A stretch of 64,000 nucleotides of DNA from Desarmillaria ectypa (lineage: Eukaryota > Basidiomycota > Agaricomycetes > Agaricales > Physalacriaceae), in contig JAUDYN010000010.1 in assembly GCA_030407005.1 (NCBI GenBank), positions 248,001 to 312,000 of the forward strand, in the 5' to 3' direction. The notes below the pieces were generated by a model. The model was not told the DNA's origin. It saw only the letters and a list, made by a program, of their open reading frames with translations, and searched no databases. This document shows, piece by piece, positions 41,020-53,569 of the stretch (its first letter is position 1; each line of letters opens with the position of its first letter). A program made the position numbers and the translations under genes.

Positions 41020-43230
41020 TTATATCTTCGTCCCGACATTGATATGCACGGCCTTGACTTGCGTGTACCTAGGAATGATGTCAGTTCCGCATTGCAAAAT
41101 GTAACACCCACACTAACGTGTCCAGTGCATATTCGCCACCCTCTCTACCAATACCAGATTGCTTGTAGCCTCCAAATGGTATACTAGGTCCCAGTGTACC
41201 GTAGCAGTTAACAAAGGCAGTACCAGCCTCCAACGCATGAGTCACTCGGATAGCTCTACTCGAACTCTCTGAAAATACTGCCGCGGCTAGGCCGTAAGAC
41301 GAGTCATTCGCCAATTCGATCGCCTCTTCACTCATTGTCAGTACTTGTTCATATTCGACTCCCATGGTGTGTGCCCACCTTCCTCAGTCTTGAACTTGAT
41401 TAGCGCAGCCACAGGCCCGAATATCTCCTCTTGAACTGCCCTCATATTGTTTTCGCCCGTAAAGATGGTCGGCTGGATGAAGAACCCTTCCTTAGCATCC
41501 TCGTGTTTCTCTCCACCAACGTGGAACTGGGCCCCATCCTCCTTCGCGGAGCGGATATAGCTCAGGACGCGCTATGTCACGGATGAGTTCTCCGCGCACT
41601 GATATAGGATATAAGGCGCACATCAAATTGTGTCTGTGAGACTTGAGGCCCGTGCTGAGTCTCGGCAGCAAAGGGATCGCCGGTTACCTGTTGTAAACTC
41701 TTGGCAACCGCTGTGAACTTTTCGACAAACGTATTATAGATGCCTTCTTGGAGGAGGATCCGCGATGAAGCTGCGCATATTTGGCCCGCGTTAAAGCTTT
41801 GGATAGCAACGCTCAATTAGCAAAGAACAGAGCAGTAGTCAAACGATAGACGTACAAAATACTCGAGGCCGCCCATTTCACAGCCTGTTCGATGTTCGTA
41901 TCATCAAAGACGATACACGGACTCTTCCCTCCGAGCTCAAGAGTCACCGCTTTCAAATTCGATTTCGCTGATGCTTCTTGGATCTTTCTTCCTACCAGGG
42001 TACTGCCAGTGAAAGCGACCTTGGAAATCTGAGGATGCTCGCTGATCGCCTGCCCAACGATATGACCTATCCATCTTTCAGTATTGTTTTATAAGGATGT
42101 TCACATAATGATTCGTCTTACCGTAGCCATTGATGACGTTAACAACGCCGGGCGGGAATCCGGCCTCAATAATGAAGTCGCAGAGGCGCTGAGCGGTCAA
42201 TGGTGTTATTTCGGATGGCTCCAAGATAGTTAATATTAGTCTGCGAGCATAGGAGAGAAGATCACCTTCAGAACGACCGTGTTTCCTGTAGCCAGTGCAG
42301 GGCCAAGTTTCCACCCTACCATCAACTGTGTGGTGATAAGCGTAGCTTCGAATCCGTGGTAAGAAACCAGATTACCAATGGGAAGTTCCACGGAACAATT
42401 TGGCCCTGCGAATGATGTGAGCACATGTGTGGAAGGACTAGATGCGTCCACGCACAACAACACCGTAAGGTTCATGACGAGTATAACTGAGTTTGTCCTC
42501 GGTAGTCTGGTAAGATTGACACTTAGCTAGAAAATAGAAAAATTCGGAACTGAATATCTCACTTCAATCACTTTTCCGTGAACCTTGTCCGCCCATCCTG
42601 CAAAGTACCTCAGAACGTCAACTGTACCAGTAATATCAACGTTTTTAGCTGCCATAAATGGTTTTCCTGTAGACAGCTCAATGGGCTTTTGTGTTGCAAA
42701 TCCAAGGAAAGTAGGCACCTACCGACATTCAGAGCCTCTAGGGCAGCCAATTCGTCAGCATGTTGTTCTACAAGATCTGCAAGCCTTGAAAGGAGCCTTC
42801 CCCGCTGAGGTCCAGGGCATCTGAGGCCCCATGAAGTTTTATAAGCCTGTTTAACGCCAGCGTAAGATCATGCAATCGAACCTGCGTAACAGAATTCTTC
42901 ACCTCTTTAGCCGCTTTGACTGCAATATCGACGTCCCTTTTTGTGCCTCCAGCGACGGATGTAATCGTTTCACCAGTGGCTGAAAGGTCCTTTTGAATAC
43001 GGTATGGGGCATCATGAGTAAGGTTCGTCATACCTGGGTTGGTTATGCTGGGAAATAAAGTGCTTCTGTCAGTACCCCTCATAATAGACAGAAGAGCTAA
43101 ATAATCACTCAATAGAGCCGCCTTCAATGGGTTCGACAAATTTTCCATTGATGAAGAGACCAGTATGGACATTGGTCGTGCCCTTGAAGGTAGGCTTATC
43201 AAAATTGTAGGTGAATATCTGCGATGACAT
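41020..43230 (-). CDS. NAD(P)-dependent aldehyde dehydrogenase
   Basis: From ATG 43230 ([10 protein letters not shown]) to TAA 41022-41020, with about ten exons. Introns I can place include those splitting NP-ATGET (near 43050-42985), the one before [12 protein letters not shown] (about 41852-41810), one after TQFD (about 41620-41573), one before [13 protein letters not shown] (about 41380-41330) and the last before [15 protein letters not shown]. Catalytic features are kept: LELGGKSP (general-base Glu) and GQICAASS (nucleophilic Cys). It also keeps FTGST, an EIFGP-type site and [12 protein letters not shown]. It oxidises aldehydes to acids, probably in the cytosol or mitochondria. All breaks I examined are explained by GT-AG introns, so I read it as intact, but I did not prove every exon. 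Confidence 0.88.
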
Positions 43231-45136
43231 GGTTTCGGATAAAGAAATCTGGAAGATTATGTGAGCTCATATAGCGTCTGATGGGTCTCAATCGGGCTTT
43301 GTGTGCACCTAAAAACATCGAGAGCGTGAAGTCGTGTCCATCAACTGATAGGGTCATCTTGGACACGAAACCTTTCTTCGGCCGAAGAAGAGAGAAAAAA
43401 AAAACAGTCATTGCCAAGGAATTGCTAGCAAATAATTACCATGACATTAGTTGTCAAATTGAAGTTCCCTAACATTAATGTGGAGGCAAGTTGGAAAAAG
43501 CGCTCAGCTGAAGTGCTCGTTCACTGTCACGTGTCAGCCATTCCGAACGGTCCGGCCCGTTCCAACTCCAGATCCCTTCTTTTACCCCCGCCAGTGCAGC
43601 AACCACCCACCCCCCGGTCCATAGCATGGCTTATCATTTATTTCAAGAAAGGTGGCTAATTTTTACTATAGGAAAGGAGAACAAAGCGAAGCGATGAGGA
43701 TACGAGTCCATTCGGATTCGCAATCACCGAAACTGAATACGGCTGCCGATGAGGTGTAAAACCAATCGACAGATAATGTCCAAAGGGCCACGCACGTCGC
43801 CTCGCAGCCCGGCGAGGTACGTCAAAAGCTTGTTGGCGTGGTGTTTATGCTTGGATTCCATATCTTCGATCGCTCAAAACCCTTTGCTTGAGGACTCCAC
43901 GCACGCTCTTCCTGACCAGGACGTGGTGGTAGCGTTGGCACGGTCCGGTTACTCCGTGATCATGTGTACATCAGAATGTGATTTCCGTAATTCTCCGTTG
44001 TTCGTAGCTACATCCGCGACTATCACTAGCCATCCGGCATTCTCTCTCTTGGACCCAACGATATGGCTCCACTGGTACACAGTCTTGCAGTATAGTCAAC
44101 CCTTGTGGCTATATCAGATAACCAGTTACAACATTGATCTATTGGGTCTGTCAAAATGCTGCAGTACTTTGACATGGTAATACAAATCACTTATTGGTTC
44201 CGAACCGCTTGACTTATTCATCCCACGTACGACCAGGCTCGCCAGTGGGAAAAATGGTACATGTACACTGACCCTCAGTGAGAAACAGAGGCCTTGCAAA
44301 TCAGAAGCTCTCGTTGACATTCCTTATAATTATTGGTCAGCCGAACTGACACGTTCCCAAGGGTACCCCACCATGCCTATCCTGGACTGCGAGTGATGCT
44401 GTCATCGTCGAATTCAAGGAGGATTTCATGCTCCAGACCGATTGGCCTGATAACAACCAGACCAACTCGAGCCCGGAGAATGTCTCATCAATCCGGAGTA
44501 CTTGGGGTGCTGAATATACTTCTAGCACAACACCAGAATCCCAACATCAATAAACTCTTTAGCGCAGAAAGTACCGTCATCGACTTTCCTCCTATGGCAA
44601 GCACCTTTCTCTGGATAATTCCATGACCGGTGTGGTGTTCGTGTTCGTCGCGCTTGTGGCGTGAGAGAATGTAACGGCCCGACATGTACGAAGACTGAAA
44701 CGGAAATCAACCTTAATTTGAAATAGCCTTCTGCCTCTTCACCGTCGATTTTGTACCGTCCTTAAGTTCAAGCTTTGGGTTATTTAATAATGGGGAAGGA
44801 ACGATCTCTGATAGATAAAAACTGCTGAGGAAGGTGAGTACACGTTGGCATCTTTTCTTGACTGAGATTCGGTATAGGACTTCGCAGGGTACTCTGACCA
44901 CAAAGATGGTGCTACTACTACCGAAAATCCTTCGTATTGTTGAAAGTGGCAGATGATGTAGTTGTGGCGCATGCTGTGGTGCCTCCACAGCTCCGACGGC
45001 TGCCGTCAAGATGGTCTCAGTGCCGCTACAGACTGTCAATAGTACGCTAATGTCATTATCAGAAGTCATTCAAATAACGTGCTCAGCAATTTACACTCGT
45101 GCAGAAACTAGCATTGGAACCCTAGCTTCAGACTCG
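43231..45136. other. Intergenic, no gene identified
   Basis: Several short frames on both strands (for example minus 44685-44488 and plus 43749-44180) have no recognised motif and no supporting splice pattern. Confidence 0.35.
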
Positions 45137-45230
45137 CCGGGTGACAGGTGCTCCGGGCCTCTAAGGGAGACGCGGTAGCGGCAGTGAAGAAGAGAGCGGA
45201 GAAGAACAAGGGGATCGTCGAAGAAAACAT
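45137..45230 (-). pseudogene. Truncated SSP copy (signal peptide only)
   Basis: ATG at 45230, then a signal peptide almost the same as SSP1 and SSP4 (TIPLFFSALFFTAATASPL), then STCHP, where family similarity stops. The frame then runs 19 unrelated codons to a stop. Its promoter block is kept. A duplication breakpoint probably removed the rest. Confidence 0.8.
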
Positions 45231-45335
45231 TGGGAATAAAGTTGAGATGAGGATAATTACTTTTCAAGAAGACAAATATCAAAACATTGCAAGTAGATGC
45301 CGAAGGTGATGCCGTATTAAAGTGAGGAATAATAG

Positions 45336-45343
45336 CTTTTATA
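45336..45343 (-). promoter_or_regulatory. TATA box of the truncated SSP copy
   Basis: Minus strand TATAAAAG in the conserved block, about 106 bases before the ATG. Confidence 0.65.
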
Positions 45344-47450
45344 GTGGTTTCGTGACCAGCTGACAACTTCATCTTGGCGTTCTGGTGATGGTACGCCGGA
45401 GTAGCACCAAGTGTAAATAAGACCTTTATCGGCAGTCATATACTGCCCGAAACAGCTGATACACATCGAAGACCCAGCTCTAGTCAATCCCTCCCGCGCG
45501 GACATATCTGAGCCCCTCCCTGAAAAGAATCTCACCAGCGGCACTCTCCCATCACCCACCGCAAATTGTAAGACGAAAGTCTCTGTGACAAAAAGTCGTT
45601 GTCAACACTATTAGGTCGTACTCGTTATCATCTGAATTTTTGAATTCACCGAAGGAGCGGGGTTCTTCATCGCCATCATCCCTCGAAACGGTGTAGTCTG
45701 AAGCAGGCCATGAGCATACAAGTTTGACGAAGGCAAAAGGAGATGAACGAGTCTCATAAGAACATAGGACGCCATCAGTCCTGGAATGGCCAGAACGGAA
45801 CCAAGATCCGAGTACGCATAAGCGGAACATTGGTCTCGAATCTTTCAATACGCACAGAAGCGTACGGAAGCCAGACGTAGTACTAGACCAGACAATCGTA
45901 AGCAATGATCACTTCATTCTTGACCATAGAAGAGTAACACGATAACCTGGATGTCATATAGACATGATGGTGATGGTACGAAGCAGCAGAGGAAATCGAC
46001 TGAATTTCGAAATCAACTCGACTCTCGTGTTATGCTCCATATGGTTTCCCTGTTAGCGGGGACGTGGAAGAGTGTCCTCCGGGTTATTTCATCGTACTTG
46101 GAACGACTTCGAAGTTTTTGCATTCATTTTCGGAACGTTTATGTACACACAAGGGACTCCATCGGAACTAATGTTATGGATATCAGTCAGGTAACATTAG
46201 TCAACAGTCACCGACCACTTACTGTACCAATTATCACAAATATTATATAATTTTCGTTATTTCTCCTTTCTTTCTTTTTCTTTCTTTTTCCTTCTTCTAC
46301 CTTCTTCGATACTCTTCCAGTATATTTTTGTGACTATTATCTTCCAGAACCTTCACTCAAGTACAATATATATTCGAGTATCGTAGTACGCCCAAAGGAT
46401 ATCTAATTTTTACTTTTTGAACTCCACGACCTAGTGTGAACCTAAGTGAAGAAGGTCGGTTACACCCAGCGCTTGCCGAACATCTCGCTTACCGACTACG
46501 CCAAGCGCTTTTCGGATCTTCTTAGCTACGCCTAGCGCTTGCTAAACTCTCGGTCGGAGCCTTCTTGGTAAAACTGAACTCATTATTCTACATTTGCTTT
46601 TGGCATAGTCCTTGAACTAGTACTACAAAGTAAATGCCTGGATTTTGGCCTGCTCGGATCGACGACATCCCTGCCATCGTTCCCTCGCTCCCCAGGCAGT
46701 CTTGGCCTCTCCAGTGACATGCGTATAATCGTTTCTTCGACGCCGCACGGATTCGAGTTGAGTCATTAGTACGGCTGCATTGGGGGCTACCAAGATGCCT
46801 CCTGCGTATGTTTTCTATTTTATATTCCACTCATACACTTAATAAGCCTCATTGTCTCGGTAGGCCTGAAGGACAACAACCCAAAAAATGAATATCGGAA
46901 AAAATTATTCAATCTGAAGCCAAAGTTACTGTATATCGACTAACGCTTTCTAATCTGACTGATGTAAAAGTTCGGAGTCGACGATGACGAAAAGGAATTC
47001 AGAATGCCTTCAGTCGCCTGCTCTTCCAATCCCAAGAACTAGGATGTCGGTTACTTGTTTTTCTTCACTCAGAAGCCAGCCCATCTGTGACCTAGCTCTC
47101 GAATCTAAAACTTCGGTGACTATTATTAAGACACTTTCAAAAAAAAGATGGGTTTTTGTAGTGTCAGACTCGCAGCCAACTCGCAGCTTTATGAAGGCCA
47201 GCGATGTCTTATTTTCTACTGGTCAAAATCCTTCCGACGCTCTACCCTGAATTTGAAAATGCTGAGTGGTGAATGTCAGTGAATGACTCTTTAGGATCTC
47301 ATATAAGATTTGCTTCCGAGGCTTTCTAGGCGCTGGACGTGTCTAAACCCTCGGTATCCTACAAACTGAATCGTATATGACAGCCGAATTATCGGTTCGG
47401 ACCGAATACTGTTCAATTAGAAAACAAATCCTCCAGCCTACCCTATCCCT
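45344..47450. other. Duplicated SSP upstream block, then intergenic DNA
   Basis: 45344-45960 matches SSP upstream DNA. A C/T-rich tract is at about 46258-46320. Three AGCGCTT motifs (46468, 46504, 46534) lie in an imperfect repeat. 46620-47450 resembles 51690-52790, downstream of SSP4. No gene supported. Confidence 0.5.
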
Positions 47451-48108
47451 TCAATATGGAACCGAGAAATAAAAGGGCCCAGACACCTCGATGGGGCAAG
47501 CATCCACGACCAACTGAGTATCAACTCCAGTATGTCTGACGCATAACCCGTTGGAGCTGGGAGAGGCCGGAGAGATTGTGCATCCCGAAGCGACAATGCC
47601 CTTCTGCTGGGAGATGTTCGTATCACATGACGCGCATTCAATTTTCCATTTCTGGTTCCTGTACATAGAGTCAGTCAGTCATGGAAATGTATAGAGAAGA
47701 CGAGACAAGAACATACACATTGCTACCTGACCAATCGATGTTGTCCATGATCAGCTTCCCACCATCGAGTTCGACGGCAAAGTTGAGGTTATCTACGTTC
47801 CTGTGACGTTCTCATCAGAAGAAACTCTGGAACAAAAGGTAAAAAGACGCGTACTTGATAGTGTAGGTGGGATCATAATCACCGTTCTGCTGGACGTACC
47901 ACTTCGAAGGGGAGTGAGTAACAATAACGGGTGAGCCGACGTCGGGGTAGGACGACCACTTGATTGAGGCGTAATGTTTGCCAATATAGGTGGATACAGT
48001 GAGAATAGCACCCTCAAAGTTGGGGTGACAGGTGCTCCGGGCCTCCAAAGGCGATGCAGTAGCAATAGAGAATAAGAGAGCAGAGAGGAAGATTACTGAA
48101 GAAAACAT
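47451..48108 (-). CDS. SSP3: small secreted cysteine-containing protein
   Basis: Exons 48108-47855, 47800-47717 and 47658-47451, 181 residues. Signal peptide MFSSVIFLSALLFSIATA, mature start SPLEARSTCHPNFEG as in SSP1. Exon 2 reads FAVELDGGKLIMDNIDWSGS. Exon 3 begins NQKWKIECASCDTNISQQKG and ends FYFSVPY. The six family cysteines are present, with one further Cys in VDACPIE matching the last conserved position. Splice phases are the same as SSP1. No frame damage seen. Confidence 0.86.
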
Positions 48109-48201
48109 TGGCAATAAAGTTGAAAATGATCAGCTTTCAACAGGACGGGGATCAGAATGCTTCAAGCAGAAGTTGAGGTATGAAAGCGAAGAGACCATAG
48201 G

Positions 48202-48209
48202 CTTTTATA
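48202..48209 (-). promoter_or_regulatory. TATA box of SSP3
   Basis: Minus strand TATAAAAG, 94 bases before the ATG. Confidence 0.72.
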
Positions 48210-49566
48210 GTGGTTTTGTGACCAGTTGCCAAGATCTTGGCACTCTGGATGGTGAGTGATGGACAAGAGGCTGGACGAGATCGGCGGAGACCACGAGATA
48301 GGTAATGATGAAGTCTAGGATCAGCTGTATGAGATGGCTCGTGAGAACGACTCCGAGGGCAAGAAGGACGCCAGTGGCAGTCATCCGCCGCTCACAACGG
48401 CTGATACACACCGAAGACCCCGTTCCAGTCAATCTCCCTCGACTAATCCAGGTTCCTTCCAGTGGTAGGTACTTCTTTGAAAATCATTCACGACAAAATG
48501 GAAGATGAAATTAAGTAACAAAGGGTCATAAAGCTTAGCAAGCGTTATTAGGTCGTACTCACCAAAATCACAATATTTGGAATCACTGAAGGAGCTGGGT
48601 TCTTCACCGGCGTCATCCCCCGAAATGGTATAGTCTGAAGCAGGCCATGAGCATACAAGTTTGACGAAGGCAAAAGGAGATGGACGAGTCTCATAAGAAC
48701 ATAGGACGCCATCAGTCCTGGAATAGCCAGAATGGAATCAAGATCCGAGTACACATAAGCGGAACATTGGTCTCGAATCTTTCAATGCGTACAGGCTTCC
48801 CCACGAGCCCGAAGCGACGGAAACTAGACGAGTACTAGACACCGGTGACTCGACCGCCTGAAAAGATGACCGTAAGTAGTGATCACTGCATTCTCGATCA
48901 TACAAGGAATTAAGAGCCGTACATATGCGAAAATATGGCATACCCAGCGGACCAGGTCGTACTGATGAAACACAGTTTTTTGGGGTTTTCGTTGAAGGGC
49001 GCAATACGTAAGGGTCGGAGTAAGAATCATACGCAACGCAGTCGTCGTGCGTCAAGAATGGAGCTTTGTATTATAGCTAGTTATGTCCATGAAACTCAGC
49101 TCCGCATAGAGCGAAGCACGCTGTAACAGCTTCGTTAGATCGGATGGCGATAGACTAAGAGAGGTTTTTCGCCTGCTTAGGATTCCAGAGGATCAGGAGT
49201 ACGTAGTGATCCCGTTGACCTCTGAATTGTTTTCAAAAAACGTCTAGAAAGCTATTTCCATGGACTTCTGCTCCGGTGGTATCAGAATCCCGCCTATTAA
49301 GATAATATATTCTGAAGGTTTCATAACATATAGGGTACGAGGTACGGGAGTGGCGGCATTAAAGCCTAAGGACCTGCCCGTGGCTTTAGTCAAGGTAATA
49401 GAAAGCAGACCATGACGCACCTTACAGTACGAATATAGCCCTTGTTGGAAGAGAAGCGGACTGGCAGGAATAAGTAAAACACCGTGGTACTACAAGAGAA
49501 ACAGTTCGCACTACCAAAACACCTGGCCTTCTACAATAGGCAGCAGTTTTCAAAGACAATCAAGTC
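48210..49566. other. Upstream region of SSP3
   Basis: 48210-49130 matches other SSP upstream blocks. Beyond that nothing is recognised. Confidence 0.45.
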
Positions 49567-49814
49567 TGTTGGGATTTGAGAGTTGAGCCGAGATGATGGC
49601 AATCCGGCATCATGCCGAACTTGCTGATTAAGAGAGAAATATTAGGAAAGTTGTAGAACATTCTAGGAAATTAGTATTTAGTATATAAGTAGGTACGGTA
49701 GTGTACATCTGCATGCGTTTGCAGAGCTCAGCCAAGCGCAATACTATTGGCCTGACACCGCGCATGTACTAACTGGGAACGAACTGATCTATTCATCCCC
49801 CGTTTTTCACAACA
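49567..49814 (+). repeat. F-family solo LTR
   Basis: 248 bp with perfect AAGTC duplications (49562-49566 and 49815-49819). It differs from 40300-40548 at only a few bases. Confidence 0.93.
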
Positions 49815-52793
49815 AAGTCAAGGTCTCTTGAAAAAAAACTCGTGCGCATACCGGTAGTCATTCAAGTCCGAGCTGACAGTCGTCTTCCCCTTCCTAGCTA
49901 CGAAAGCAATATGAAGCCCCGCACGTTTGTGAACGAGACCACTCACTGAGTCTCCTCACAAAGTTATAGAATCGGGTTGTCCTTGCTTCGACTTGCTGCG
50001 TTGACATCTTGACACCAAATTTCTGTTCGTGAAGCACATGGGACGCAAAGTGCAGTTCTAAAGTAGGGAACATATCGAGCGAGTGAAACTCGTGGCTCAT
50101 GATGTATGGGAAAGAAGTCTGCTGGCGAGTGATCCACATAATGCCACATGCGTGTTGGCCTGCGTTCGGATGACGTGGAAAGTTAACAGCGAAAATGCTT
50201 GGAGCTCACGAGGACTGGCAGTTCCTGCCCGCTTAAAGCAGTTGAGATGACGATAGCAGAAGTGCTTCATGGTATGCGTTTTCTAGCACGCGCACATTGG
50301 GCATAATTAAATAGTTGGATTATTTTCGGGGCAGTGAAACGTACCTGCATATTGTGTCAACTTGAATATCCCACTCAGAATCCGACGATTGATAGCGGAT
50401 AAAGGACTAGGTCATTGGGACTGTTGATATGGTGAAGACTAGAGGTGCAGGAAATGACGGCTACTAAACTTCTGCTCAGTCATATAATAAGAAATGTCAA
50501 GACATAACTCACACCGGCCCAAGGATGTATTCTGAACGCCAGGTTGGAGTTCGCGTCTTCGACGAAAGGCCTGCAGCACTGAAGAGGTGTCTGTCAGATG
50601 TCCTGACGATTGAGAGAGGCAGGTGCTGGCGAAACATAGTGTGCCTTCGGAATTAAAGTAAATTCTAGCGAAGACGGGCTCGCTGTGAGTCCAAAGCGAG
50701 TGGTGGCGGCGCAAGCCTGCTGAACAATTCCTCTCACGCGCGACCCCCAGCAAGAGAGACTTGTCCAACGTCATTTTGAAGTCCTTGATGCACCTCGAAG
50801 AACGACCAAACCCAATGCCTAGCACTAATACAAATCTCTGCAAGTCAACTAGACAGGCTTTTTCAGCAACAAAGACAAAGTTGCCTACATGAAGAAACAG
50901 TCGCTAGAATTGAAAGTGGCCGCACTCCTGGGTACGGAAGAACATCCTTTTTTGAGCCTTGAGTTTGACAATAGAAAGCTGGAAAGGGCGGTAGTGTGAG
51001 GAACCGAAAAAGGTTGATGGTGGTGGTAGGAAGAGAAGCGCATATACTGGACTGGGTCGTAGCTGATGACGGAGTTGATTCTGCCGTCACCATCGTCGCT
51101 GGCTACAGTCACCTGGTCTGGCCTCTTCCGTCGATTAGCTGAGGTGCATTTCTTTGCTCAAATTATTGGCCGCAGCGATAACAATATTATCCAGAATCAC
51201 GAAGCAACGCGTTTCCCGGACTCCAGGATCTATCAACATCGTCAACGACTCTGTCCGCGCTGATACTTTGGATGGCGGGCCAGTCGTCCGGGGGTATAGA
51301 GGAAAGAGGAGGAGCACCATCTTGATTATGTTGTCCAACATCTTACTTAGCCTGGTACGCTTACTTCACGGCTTTCCGCGTTCTTGAGTAACCGTCTCTG
51401 CTAGACAGCGATGGGCCCGACTCTACGGACTACAGAAACGTCTTGAAATGCGGAGTACAGCATAAGGATAAACCACCGCAACTCACTGTTGCATTGCCCT
51501 CATATCCTTGCTCCCATTACGCAGCGCGCACAAGAAAATCCATCTTCGGAACAATTAGCTACACGCAAGGGACGAATTAATGCCAGTCATCGAGACAAAT
51601 CTTACAAAAATCGAACCGCTACTCATTACTGAGCTACGTGGATCATAACGACTCAAAATCCTTCTCCACTTCATAAAGCAAATCCCCTGATGTTGGTCCG
51701 CTCGGATAGACCTTCTCGATGATATCTAAGCTATCATATCCTCACTCTGCGGCTCATTGCAGGCAGTCTTGGTGCTTGCTTTGAACACCTCGAGTGGCAT
51801 GCGCATAACACGCTCACTCATTTCCTTGACATGGATTGGGTAAACTGCCATTGAGGCCTCACGGACTTGCTTTGGTGCTTGCATGACACCTGTGAGTCAT
51901 TGGTACGGCTGCATTGGCGTCTATGTGTACATACCAAGATGCCAAGGACCCTTCCTGCGTATATTTCCTAAAAATATTCTACTTGAAGGCTTTATGAACG
52001 ATGTTTGCACCGTAGGCCCGATTTCTGAGAGACGACAACCGAACAAAGGATGTTTGTCTCGGATATCGGCAACCACTATCCCGTCCAAAGTATGGCATAT
52101 CAGCTGCTAGATGCAATGCCATCCTCGCTCCTGCACCAACCCGACCGATGCAGAATTTCGGAGTCGACGATGACGAAAAGGAATTCTGTATGTCTTCAAT
52201 CACCCTTTCTTTTTCCACATATTGATAGAACTCCAGTTGCGACCGGGTAGCAGTACGCTGGGTCATCGATGCACGCCGAAGCTAGGGTCGCATCCTACAC
52301 ATTACGATACAACGTCGGCTAGTCACTCTTTAGGTAGCCTTCCAGCCAACACATCTATGAACTAGCTCCGAACATGAAAACTTGCCTTTTATTGCAGTTA
52401 CTCAGATATTCTCAGACTTCCGAATGCCAGCAATGATTATCTTATTTCCTACCTTTTTAAAGCCCTTTCAGACGTCATAGGACGATCCTATTCACAGATA
52501 CTCTCGTTACCCTGAATTTGAAAATCCCGAGCGGTGAATGCCTCTTTGGGATCTCATATTGGAATTATTCCCGCGGAGGTTTCCTGGGCGCTGGATGCAC
52601 CTAAACACCCTCGGTGTCCTACGAATTGCACCGTATACTACAGCTAAACTATCGCCTCGAACCGAATACTACTCGATTATGCGTGTGTACCCCTACTGAT
52701 GTAATGTAGATACTTGAAGACAAAAAAATAATCACAAAAAAACAACCCCCCAAAGAACGAATCCTTCAGTCCACCCTCCCATTCGGTCATTCT
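49815..52793. other. Long intergenic stretch, no gene assigned
   Basis: The minus frame 50139-49894 (MWITRQQTSFPYIMSHEFHS...) has protein-like composition but no recognised domain or partner exon. The 134-codon minus frame 50843-50439 overlaps a duplicated block shared with 34870-35210. 51690-52790 is the SSP4 downstream flank shared with SSP1 and SSP3. Confidence 0.35.
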
Positions 52794-53443
52794 TCAACTT
52801 GAAACCGAGAATACAATGTTCCCGTTCCCGGGGCCTGGGCAAATAGCCAAGTCCACCTGACGGCCAGGTCTACTCTCCCTGACGCAGAACCCGTCCGTGA
52901 TGGGATCTGCCGAAGCGATTGTGCATCCCGAAGCGACGACGCCCTTCTGCTGGGAGATGTTCGTCGCGCATGTCGTGCATTCAACTGTCCATTTCTGGTT
53001 CCTGCATATCAAGTCAGTTACGGAAATATGCAAAAGACGAGACAAGAACAAGAACGTACACATTGCTACCCTGACCAGTCGACGTTGTTCACGACCAGCC
53101 CCCCACCATTGCGTTCGATGGCAAAGAGGTTATCCACGGTCCTGTGAACTACTCGTCAGGAGAATCCCAGAACGAAAGGCCCAAAAGATGCGTACTTGAT
53201 AGTGTAGGCGGGATCGTAATCGCCGTTCTGCTGGAAGAGGAACCTGGAGGGCGAAGTGCTGGCAACGACGGGTGAACCTACGGCGGGGTTGGTTTCCCAC
53301 GAGAGTGTGCCGTATGATACGCCACTGTAGGCGGACACAGTGAGAATAGCCCCCTCAAAGTTAGGATGACAGGTACTCTGAGCCCCCAAGGGAGACGTGG
53401 TAGCGGCAGTGAAGAAGAGAGCGGAGAAGAACAAAGGGATCAT
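52794..53443 (-). CDS. SSP4: small secreted protein with altered start and splice site
   Basis: Exons 53443-53196, about 53141-53070 and 53001-52794. The family ATG has become ACG, and translation would start five codons later at MIPLFFSALFF, still a signal peptide. Exon 2 has one extra G that puts TAG in the usual frame just before the normal donor. The same G creates GTAGCA, and splicing there would give an in-frame 175-residue protein lacking the SNV residues. Cysteines and the exon 3 start NQKWTVECTTCATN are kept. It is either a working variant or a new pseudogene. cDNA would decide. Confidence 0.65.
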
Positions 53444-53561
53444 GGAAGAGAACGTTGGGGATAAAGTTAAGATGAGAGTGATTACTTTTTAAGATGACAA
53501 AGGTCAAAACGGTACAAGTAGAAGTTGAAGGTATTGAGGTATGAAAGCGAAGATACAAGAG

Positions 53562-53569
53562 CTTTTATA
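53562..53569 (-). promoter_or_regulatory. TATA box of SSP4
   Basis: Minus strand TATAAAAG, 119 bases before the ATG. The flanking conserved block is partly changed. Confidence 0.65.

Noticed and set aside
46588..46830. Minus frame as a small acetyltransferase-like gene
   Set aside because: The impression came from composition only. The matching region at 51690-51960 is broken differently and no motif is visible.
50439..50843. 134-codon minus frame as a gene
   Set aside because: Overlaps a diverged duplicated block (also at 34870-35210) where the frame is not kept. No motif or splice partner.
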